A stretch of 19,525 nucleotides of DNA. Origin: Ruminococcus sp. UBA6407. Its GTDB lineage: Bacteria > Bacillota > Clostridia > Oscillospirales > Ruminococcaceae. Shown here piece by piece: positions 6,030 through 12,376 of this stretch (within the stretch, counting starts at the first letter, position 1; every line of letters starts with the position of its first letter). The position numbers were made by a program, and so were the translations under genes. The stretch spans positions 1 through 19,525 of the forward strand of contig DJPR01000032.1 of NCBI GenBank assembly GCA_002438605.1. The letters run 5' to 3'. Under the pieces are notes generated by a model. It was not told where the DNA came from. It made no database searches and saw only the letters and a list, made by a program, of their open reading frames with translations.

Positions 6030-9000
6030 TTAAAATCCCCAAGGATTGTTTCCGCCTGACGAGCTGTTTGACGATAACTGTGTACCGCCTGAAATTGTTC
6101 CGCCATAGCCGGCTTTCATGTTCGTATTAGCTGAACTTGATGAAAAATATGTTGTACCGCTTAATGTTCCGCCGCTGTAAACTGAAACAGAGCTTTCAGG
6201 TGTACATATTACTATAGCAGCTGCTGAATTAGCAAATGTCATTGTGCCGATTACATTACTGCCTGATACAGCAGTTATGGTTGTTCCTGCACTTATCGAT
6301 GCACTGCGGTTTACAAAATTATATGATGCAGGAATACTCTCGCTGAACATATCACTTGAACCGCCTGCTATTACTACGCCGCCATTATATGACCACTTGC
6401 TGTCACAGTCTATAGGGGAATTTCCTCCGCCTGTCTGTGATACAAATACATACCCGCCGTTAACTGTCAAACTACCGTTTGAGTCAAGACCGTCACCTGC
6501 TGCATTTACATAAGTATATCCGCCGTTGAATGTTAAAGTATAGTTTCCGCCGCCTTGACCGCCCCAGCCGCCAGGATTCCAGCCGCCAGGATTTTGTGTG
6601 CCTGAACTGTCAGTACCGCCTGCTGCATTATAGCCGTCATCTCGTGAAGTAACTATAACAGTACCGCTGTTCTGAGTAATATTTACGCCCTCAACGCCTT
6701 CATATGATTTAAGTATTTCAATGTAAGGAGATGAATAGTCGGTTTCCTTGCCTGCTGTGCCAATAATGAGGTCTGAGTCTGAATGCATACCGTCATCACC
6801 GGTTGAAAGTGTAAGATTTCCTCCTGTAACTGTCAGTTTGCCTGCACAGTGAAGTGAATCGTCAGAGGAATCTACTGTAATTTTGCCGCCATTAATTGTT
6901 ATATCTCCTGCACTCTGATATGTTGTACCGGCTGTATCATAAAGTCCGACTGCCTTAATGCCTTTTGCACTGTTTTCAGTTTTGTTTGAATTGCCGTCAC
7001 CGCCCATTCCGCCGGGTCCCGGACGTGTACTGCCTGTATTGCCTGATGTTCCTCCATATGCACTGCCCTGATATGTATAAATATCAATTGTACCGCCATT
7101 GATTTCAACAGACTGTTCACCCTGAATACCGTCTTCATAAGCGTTAATATTTACAGTACCACCGTTTATCATAACATAGCCTTTTCCTGTATCCTCAGCA
7201 TTTGTAGACTTTATTCCGTCTGCACCTGTTGACTTTACTGTTACATTAAGTCCTGAGTAATCAGTTGAATCGGCATCTCCTATTTTTACACTGTCCTTGC
7301 CTCTGATACCGTCGCCAACAGCATTTACTTTAATATTTCCATTCCAGAGCTTAATATCATTCTTGCAGGCAATTCCCTCGTCACAGTTGCCGTTTACTGT
7401 AAGAGTACCGCTGCCCTTGATTTTTAAATCGTCACAAGCATAAATTGCAGCAGCTTTGCCGTCTGCGTTAGTATAGCTTGTTCCGTCAGAAATAGTATTT
7501 TCATATCCTTTTTTTGCTACTATCTGACACTCATCGCCAATTGCAGCAACATAAATAGGTGATGTTGAAGTATTTGTAAGATTTGCACCCATAAGGTCAA
7601 GCTCAACTACACCGTCAGGGTAAGCAGTCTTATCGACATCAACAACAATCTGTCCGCCTGTCATTGTTCCTGAAACCGAGAAAACACCCGGCTGTTTAAT
7701 TGTAAGAACATTGCTTGATACTGAGGCTGCTTCGGAAGGTGCATTAGTTGAAATGCCGCTGCTTGAAAGGGTAATTGTATATCCCTCTGTTGACGGCTCT
7801 GCTGATGAAGCTGTTCCAAGATTAACATTATCAAATACAGTTGAAGCTGATGCCATACTGAATGATGATGAAGCACCGTTACTGTGGGTTACTTTTGTAC
7901 TTCCATTAGTAAGAGTATAGCTGCTTCCCTGTTTAATTGATGCGTCACTTATAAGAACATACTTGAACTTCTTAAGCGGTGAAGCCGTAACAGAACCTGA
8001 TACTGCTATTTTATTGGATTTCTTCCAGCAGCCGTCAGTATTTGATGTATCATCAATACAGTTAAGGAACATTGTTCCCTGAGCTGCATTAACAAGCTCT
8101 GCCTGATTATCGGTAGCTGTTGCAACAACAGTACCTCCTGTAATATTTGTACCCGTTACGGAAGTAAGACCCCTGTCACCGCTTGCCGTAATATTTCCTG
8201 CTGAAATATCAATTGTTGTTTCAGCCTGAACAGCGTCATTGCTTGCTTTTATGCCTACAGTACCGCCTTCAATCGAAACATTGCCCTTTGTAGACTTAAT
8301 TCCGTCACCTGCACTGTCAATATTAATTATTCCGTTTTTAATTGTAACAGATTTTTTGCCTCTTACAGCATCAGCCGAAGCTGTGTTAATATTAACAGTA
8401 CCTCCGTTAAATTTAAGGTCATTATTACAGTGAATTGCATATTGTGTATTAGCATTGATTTCCAAAGAGCCTTCGCCCTTGATAGTCATATCGTCTTTTG
8501 CATGAATAACAGCACAGTCAAGATAATCTCCGCTGTAAGCAGTTGTACCGTCATTGATAACATTTTTGGTTCCGCTTACAAGATTGATTGATGTATTTTC
8601 TGCATTTTCAATGAAAACAGCAGACTGTGAAAGACCGTTAATTTCAGCTCCGTTGAGGAAAAGCTTAACTGTTCCTGTATCAACTGTTTCATCAGGTACG
8701 TTTACATAAATCTGACCGTCATTAAGAGTACCGTCAATATAATAAGTACCGGAAGCAGAAATTGTAACCTTTGAACCGCTTACAGACGCATTTTTTCCTT
8801 CAGTTGAAATTGATGAACCATTAAGATGTATATAAGTGATATCGGTTACATCTTCATCTATTTCTATGGTAGTTACCTTTCCTGTGAGAACGCTTTTTCT
8901 TATGCAGACAGCATCTACAATATCAATCAGACCATCCTGATTTGCATCTGCCAGCTTTGCAGCTGTAGTGCTGAACTGGACGCCGCTCTGATTTAATATG

Positions 9001-9179
9001 TATTTTTTCAGCATAAGCTGATCAAAAACAGTAACAGAACCGTCCATATCCACATCGCCAAGAGCCATTGTTGCTGCACCAGAGGGGATAAGCGGTACAG
9101 CCGCCGCCGCAATACAAATTGCAGAAATACCTGCCAAAGTTTTTTTCAGTTTCTTTGAGCCAAATTTCTTCATTTTCAT
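6030..9179 (-). CDS. Large secreted dockerin protein with Cthe_2159-type beta-helix domains
   Basis: The protein of about 1049 residues has a basic N-terminus and hydrophobic signal segment (to about residue 37), then an N-terminal type I dockerin (about 39-101) with calcium loops DVDMDGSVTVFD and DANQDGLIDIVD. The rest is made of two large repeat regions (about 113-395 and 480-1040) full of GGTVNIN, DGIKS and DDGMHSD turns, typical of right-handed beta-helices of the Cthe_2159 (DUF4353) carbohydrate-binding family, whose founder from Clostridium thermocellum is a pectate-lyase-like fold that binds cellulose and polygalacturonate. A Gly/Pro/Trp-rich stretch interrupts the second region and the end is Ser/Gly-rich. 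The start at 9179 is chosen because AAGGAG lies 4 bases upstream; 9173 is possible; the frame continues to 9200 without a ribosome binding site. It is divergent from the VTC/DUF4956 genes and probably co-regulated. No lyase activity can be claimed. Confidence 0.88.
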   Translation of the reverse strand: MKMKKFGSKKLKKTLAGISAICIAAAAVPLIPSGAATMALGDVDMDGSVTVFDQLMLKKYILNQSGVQFSTTAAKLADANQDGLIDIVDAVCIRKSVLTGKVTTIEIDEDVTDITYIHLNGSSISTEGKNASVSGSKVTISASGTYYIDGTLNDGQIYVNVPDETVDTGTVKLFLNGAEINGLSQSAVFIENAENTSINLVSGTKNVINDGTTAYSGDYLDCAVIHAKDDMTIKGEGSLEINANTQYAIHCNNDLKFNGGTVNINTASADAVRGKKSVTIKNGIINIDSAGDGIKSTKGNVSIEGGTVGIKASNDAVQAETTIDISAGNITASGDRGLTSVTGTNITGGTVVATATDNQAELVNAAQGTMFLNCIDDTSNTDGCWKKSNKIAVSGSVTASPLKKFKYVLISDASIKQGSSYTLTNGSTKVTHSNGASSSFSMASASTVFDNVNLGTASSAEPSTEGYTITLSSSGISTNAPSEAASVSSNVLTIKQPGVFSVSGTMTGGQIVVDVDKTAYPDGVVELDLMGANLTNTSTSPIYVAAIGDECQIVAKKGYENTISDGTSYTNADGKAAAIYACDDLKIKGSGTLTVNGNCDEGIACKNDIKLWNGNIKVNAVGDGIRGKDSVKIGDADSTDYSGLNVTVKSTGADGIKSTNAEDTGKGYVMINGGTVNINAYEDGIQGEQSVEINGGTIDIYTYQGSAYGGTSGNTGSTRPGPGGMGGDGNSNKTENSAKGIKAVGLYDTAGTTYQSAGDITINGGKITVDSSDDSLHCAGKLTVTGGNLTLSTGDDGMHSDSDLIIGTAGKETDYSSPYIEILKSYEGVEGVNITQNSGTVIVTSRDDGYNAAGGTDSSGTQNPGGWNPGGWGGQGGGNYTLTFNGGYTYVNAAGDGLDSNGSLTVNGGYVFVSQTGGGNSPIDCDSKWSYNGGVVIAGGSSDMFSESIPASYNFVNRSASISAGTTITAVSGSNVIGTMTFANSAAAIVICTPESSVSVYSGGTLSGTTYFSSSSANTNMKAGYGGTISGGTQLSSNSSSGGNNPWGF

Positions 9180-9245
9180 ACAACTCCTTATTTCAGGCAA
9201 CTCAATGCCTTGATTTTGTCCAAGATTTTCTCATCTTTTGATTAG

Positions 9246-9293
9246 ATTATATTGCTTCATTCTTAAAATAACCTTAAAATAATCTTAAAATAA
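9246..9293 (-). promoter_or_regulatory. Leftward promoter with three 11-bp direct repeats
   Basis: On the minus strand three perfect copies of TTATTTTAAG start every 11 bp (9293-9284, 9282-9273, 9271-9262). The last is followed by exactly 10 bases and TATAAT (9251-9246). There is no consensus -35; the repeats lie in its place. Direct repeats at one helical turn next to a -10 box are the mark of OmpR/PhoB-family activators. Confidence 0.75.
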
Positions 9294-9437
9294 TATAAAA
9301 TTTATGCAGAATTAATAAAAGGACAAATAATAGTGATTCGACCGCAAATAATGATTTGACTTATAAAGAATTTTGATTTATTATAAGTAATGTAAAGAAA
9401 ATGATAAACTTTCACCGTTTTTTCACCATTTATTCCA

Positions 9438-9474
9438 AAATATTAAGGTTATTTTAAGATTAATTTATTATAAT
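9438..9474 (+). promoter_or_regulatory. Rightward promoter with the same operator repeats
   Basis: On the plus strand TTATTTTAAG (9449-9458), then 10 bases and TATAAT (9469-9474). A weaker repeat (7 of 10) lies 11 bp upstream at 9438-9447. The 17-base string TTAAGGTTATTTTAAGA is shared with the leftward promoter at the same distance from the -10. It should drive the VTC and DUF4956 genes. Bases 9294-9437 between the two operators show only AT-rich sequence. Confidence 0.7.
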
Positions 9475-9530
9475 CAACTATGAAAACAAGGGAAATGATA
9501 AAAAGCAATCCCGTATGAAAGGAGTGAGAA

Positions 9531-9562
9531 CTTAAGCAATACTTGAATGTATCAAGCTTAAG
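9531..9562 (+). promoter_or_regulatory. Leader hairpin between ribosome binding site and VTC start
   Basis: CTTAAGC (9531-9537) pairs with GCTTAAG (9556-9562), with an inner ATAC/GTAT stem. AAAGGAG lies just before it (9518-9524) and ATG 9570 just after. Folding would bring the distant site within about 13 bases of the start. Confidence 0.45.
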
Positions 9563-9569
9563 AATTATT

Positions 9570-10319
9570 ATGGCTATAAATACATTTGCACGAAAAGAAA
9601 TCAAATTTCTCTTGAATATGCATCAATATGAAAACCTTATCGAAGAAATTGACAAGTATATGAATCCGGATAAATTTTGCATTGACGGTAAGGAATACGG
9701 AGTTTATAATATTTATTATGATACTTTTGATGACTTTCTTATAAGAGAATCGCTTTCAAAACCATACTATAAAGAAAAAATACGTTTAAGAAGCTACTTT
9801 TCCCCTGCCGAACCCGATGATACAGTCTTTCTTGAAATCAAAAAGAAAATAGGCGGTATTGTAGCTAAGAGAAGAGTTACTATGACGTTGGCTGAAGCTG
9901 ATGAATACTTAAAATCAAGAAAAAAACCTGACTTTGACAAGTATATTACAGGACAGGTTTTCACAGAACTTGATGTATTTCTTAAAAATTACTATGTTAA
10001 ACCAAAGCAATACATAAGTTATCAGCGCAGAGCCTTCTTTGGAAAGGATAATCACGATTTCAGACTTACATTTGACCGCCTTATTACAGAAAGACGTGAT
10101 AATCTTACACTTGCCGAACCGAGCTATGGTTCACAAATTATAAATGAAGATCAGAGATTAATGGAAGTTAAGGTTTCAGATACTATTCCTGAATGGCTTA
10201 TTCAAAAGCTTTCTGAACTTCGTATTTATAAAACCAGCTTTTCTAAATACGGAAAAGCATATCAAAATTATATTTATAACAAAATTTTTGAGAATCGGAG
10301 TGTTAATTTAAATGTTTGA
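9570..10319 (+). CDS. VTC-domain polyphosphate polymerase-like protein
   Basis: This 249-residue protein has the VTC fold of the triphosphate tunnel metalloenzymes, which in yeast Vtc4 makes polyphosphate from ATP. Tunnel residues are visible in order: RKEIKF (8-13), YYDT (49-52), KIRLRSY (70-76), EIKKK (89-93), KRRVTM (100-105), YQRRAF (151-156), MEVK (198-201) and SKYGKAY (225-231). There is no membrane segment or SPX domain. ATG 9570 begins right before the conserved TFARKEIKF. An in-frame TTG at 9543 is possible but lies in the leader hairpin. Its 3' end overlaps the DUF4956 gene by 8 bases, so the two are coupled. This pair is common in Clostridia, often with Cthe_2159 or CotH proteins, as here. 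The enzyme activity of bacterial forms is inferred from the fold. Confidence 0.88.
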   Translation: MAINTFARKEIKFLLNMHQYENLIEEIDKYMNPDKFCIDGKEYGVYNIYYDTFDDFLIRESLSKPYYKEKIRLRSYFSPAEPDDTVFLEIKKKIGGIVAKRRVTMTLAEADEYLKSRKKPDFDKYITGQVFTELDVFLKNYYVKPKQYISYQRRAFFGKDNHDFRLTFDRLITERRDNLTLAEPSYGSQIINEDQRLMEVKVSDTIPEWLIQKLSELRIYKTSFSKYGKAYQNYIYNKIFENRSVNLNV

Positions 10320-11067
10320 AAATGGTTTTTTTGGAAATGTACTGCATTCCGGAAGTGATACCTCATTGGAACAAGCACTTTCAGGTACACAGTCAACAAC
10401 ATCTGCCCCATCATCAATTGAAGCCGGACCTTTCTTCCTCTGTGTTTTTACCGCACTTATTTTAGGCTTTCTTATCAGTGTTATTTATATGATAACGCAT
10501 AAAAAAGAAGGTTACTCCCAAAGCTATGTTATGACTATGATCATGCTTCCGGCAATCGTATCACTTATCCTTCTGCTCATAAATACAACATATGGTGCAT
10601 TAAGTCTTGCAGGTGCTTTTACGCTCGTTCGATTCAGAAGTGTTCCCGGAGATCCGAGAGATATTGCTTACATATTCTTTGCAATGGCAACCGGTGTTGC
10701 AAGCGGCATGGGTTACATTGGATTTGCAATTGTTTTCTTTATTATTCTCGGTGCAGTTCTATTCGCTATTTATGCCGTTGATTTTGGCGGATGCAAGGTT
10801 AATCACATGACTCTTAAAATCACTATTCCGGAAAATCTTGATTATAAGGGAGTGTTTGACCCTGTTCTCCAAAGATATACGAACTTCTATAAGCTCAGAC
10901 GTGTAAAAACAACTAATTTCGGTACTTTATTTGAACTTATATACAGTATTGATGTCAAGGACACAGTAAATCAGAAGCAGTTTATTGATGAACTCAGATC
11001 ATTAAACGGAAATCTTAATATAAATCTTGTTCTTTTCAAATATGATGACAAGGTTTATGAGAAATAA
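10312..11067 (+). CDS. DUF4956 membrane protein, partner of the VTC protein
   Basis: The 251-residue protein has a polar N-terminus, then about four membrane helices (about 40-61, 73-93, 95-106 and neighbouring 117-157, by hydrophobicity) and a soluble C-terminal domain of about 95 residues. The hallmark is the stretch at 106-134 with VRFRSVPGDPRDIAYIFFAM, which fits DUF4956. The membrane core and the soluble tail recall MgtC-type proteins, but that is inference. Start ATG 10312 lies inside the end of the VTC gene. Its function is not established; constant pairing with VTC proteins suggests it anchors, regulates or exports for the polymerase. A strong terminator follows at 11086. Confidence 0.87.
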   Translation: MFENGFFGNVLHSGSDTSLEQALSGTQSTTSAPSSIEAGPFFLCVFTALILGFLISVIYMITHKKEGYSQSYVMTMIMLPAIVSLILLLINTTYGALSLAGAFTLVRFRSVPGDPRDIAYIFFAMATGVASGMGYIGFAIVFFIILGAVLFAIYAVDFGGCKVNHMTLKITIPENLDYKGVFDPVLQRYTNFYKLRRVKTTNFGTLFELIYSIDVKDTVNQKQFIDELRSLNGNLNINLVLFKYDDKVYEK

Positions 11068-11085
11068 AATTTTATAAACTTACAG

Positions 11086-11122
11086 TAATCGGTCAATCAT
11101 TTTTTAGATTGACCGATTATTT
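11086..11122 (+). terminator. Intrinsic terminator after DUF4956
   Basis: A perfect 13-bp stem TAATCGGTCAATC (11086-11098) with 11107-11119, an 8-base loop and TTT after it. Confidence 0.8.
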
Positions 11123-11322
11123 CATTCTCTAAAACAGCTCCACATAAATCGTATTAAATAATTCCGTACAATTTTGCCTTAATTTTCTGTATTGTATTTT
11201 ATAAATTAAGCTTTTATATTAATTAGATATAATATATTACTTGTTAAATTTGTGTTTATTTTTTTCAAAACGAAAAATCATTTTTTTGTATATAAAAATG
11301 CAGATAAATATATAAAATGTAA

Positions 11323-11351
11323 TTGCAAATTGATATATCGTGTATTATAAT
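11323..11351 (+). promoter_or_regulatory. Promoter of the candidate non-coding RNA
   Basis: TTGCAA (11323-11328), a 17-base spacer and TATAAT (11346-11351). The predicted start, about 11357-11359, coincides with the first base of the large hairpin. Upstream, 11123-11322 is very AT-rich and shows nothing else that I can support. Confidence 0.6.
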
Positions 11352-11356
11352 ATACT

Positions 11357-11631
11357 TGACAGTTGGAATGAAGCTATAGTATATGGTATCAAGTATCCCC
11401 CTCTCATGTACTTGATACTACATACTATATTTCAATTGTCAGCCATAGAATCCCACTAATTAGTTCAAAAAGTAAATTTTCTCTTTTTTAATGTAAAAAT
11501 TACTGCAATTAATCACTAAATAAAAGAAATAACTTTTTTCATCTATGGCGTGACTTGCAGTGCCTGCGGATTTATCCGTTAGTCAAGTCATAATACCATT
11601 TGCACCTTTTGCACAAAAAGGTGCTTTTTTT
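11357..11631 (+). ncRNA. Candidate structured non-coding RNA, about 275 nt
   Basis: A promoter, a predicted start, three structured parts and a terminator line up with no protein frame. First, arms 11357-11395 and 11409-11441 form a long hairpin topped by a perfect 10-bp stem GTATCAAGTA/TACTTGATAC; its 13-base loop is C-rich (TCCCCCTCTCATG) and so complementary to ribosome binding sites. Second, GCCATAG (11442-11448) can pair with CTATGGC (11543-11549) across an AT-rich stretch. Third, TGACTTG (11551-11557) pairs with CAAGTCA (11584-11590) around a CGGA/TCCG mini-hairpin. A strong terminator ends it. ATGG (11545-11548) could instead pair with CCAT (11596-11599), so two folds compete. It matches no RNA family I know (not tmRNA, RNase P, SRP, T-box or a common riboswitch). 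Confidence 0.45.
11602..11631 (+). terminator. Strong intrinsic terminator of the candidate RNA
   Basis: A perfect 9-bp stem GCACCTTTT/AAAAGGTGC with a 5-base loop and seven T. It lies upstream of the separate promoter at 11668, so it ends its own transcript and does not attenuate the clpB operon. Confidence 0.85.
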
Positions 11632-11667
11632 AAGCTCAAAAATTTGCATATAAAATTAATAATCCTA

Positions 11668-11695
11668 TTGACAAATTATATAATTGTGGTATAAT
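11668..11695 (+). promoter_or_regulatory. Sigma-A promoter of the RHH-clpB operon
   Basis: TTGACA (11668-11673), a 16-base spacer and TATAAT (11690-11695) with TGG before it (extended -10). The start point falls near 11702, only about 6 bases before the GTG at 11708. I see no CIRCE or CtsR-type operator. Confidence 0.75.
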
Positions 11696-11707
11696 GTTAT
11701 TAAAGAG

Positions 11708-12361
11708 GTGAGAACAATACAGAAAAGCATATACAGTCTGGTGCTGATGGACGATGTTATTGCCGCAGTTGATAAGGAAGCGTATCGGCTGAACACAAGC
11801 CGTTCCAATCTTATAAATCAGATTCTGGCTGAGCATCTTGCATGCGTAACGCCTGAAATGAAAATGCAGGAAATTTTTAATTCCATTTCAGATATGCTTG
11901 AGGGTCATTTCCAAATACAGCAGCAAAGCTCAAATTCCCTAATGACAATAAAGTCGGCACTTCAGTATAAATATAAACCTACTGTTAATTATAAAGTTGA
12001 ACTTTTCAGAAATCCAAATAATTATATTGGACAAATAAAGGTTCAAATACGTTCTCAAAGCTCTACAATCATTAAATTGTTTGAGGACTTCTTTAAACTA
12101 TGGGTTCAGCTTGAAGCAAATATCCTTGTTAATAAAATTCAGTCAGATTATATATTTAAACTGGAAAGCGGGAAATTTGTAAGACAGCTTTTTAATCCGA
12201 AAAATATTTCGGATAATGAACTCGGTCAGGCACTTTATTCTTATATAAATGTTCTTGACAAAGCAATAAAGCTTTATTTTTCAGCTCCAAGTGATTTTAA
12301 TTCAAAGCTGCCGCTGATCACAAAGCTTTATATTAAGCAAACTGAAAATTGTGTATTATAA
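11708..12361 (+). CDS. Ribbon-helix-helix protein with long C-terminal domain
   Basis: The frame begins with a CopG/Arc-like ribbon-helix-helix: strand KSIYSLVLMDDVIAAVDKEA, turn LNTSRSN, helix LINQILAEHLA. A helical, mostly polar region of about 170 residues follows, with no motif I recognise. The frame is open from 11684, but the promoter's -10 covers those codons, so they cannot be the start. GTG 11708 would be near-leaderless and overlaps AGAGGTG, which itself looks like a ribosome binding site; ATA 11717 would have ideal spacing but is a rare start; ATG 11747 would break the strand. I use 11708 with doubt. ClpB starts 15 bases downstream after AGGAGG, so the two form one operon and the protein may regulate it. 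It is much longer than simple CopG repressors. Confidence 0.65.
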   Translation: MRTIQKSIYSLVLMDDVIAAVDKEAYRLNTSRSNLINQILAEHLACVTPEMKMQEIFNSISDMLEGHFQIQQQSSNSLMTIKSALQYKYKPTVNYKVELFRNPNNYIGQIKVQIRSQSSTIIKLFEDFFKLWVQLEANILVNKIQSDYIFKLESGKFVRQLFNPKNISDNELGQALYSYINVLDKAIKLYFSAPSDFNSKLPLITKLYIKQTENCVL

Positions 12362-12376
12362 ATAGGAGGTATTATT

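Noticed and set aside
9262..9293. Tandem 11-bp repeats as a CRISPR array or iteron origin
   Set aside because: Units are too short for CRISPR and have no spacers; position next to two -10 boxes fits an operator, and there is no replication gene nearby.
11357..11441. Ends of an insertion sequence
   Set aside because: The inverted arms enclose only 13 bases, there is no transposase, and a promoter points straight into the hairpin, which fits an RNA better.
11545..11631. Riboswitch or T-box attenuator controlling clpB
   Set aside because: The terminator at 11602-11631 is followed by a separate strong promoter at 11668, and no conserved T-box or known aptamer core is visible.
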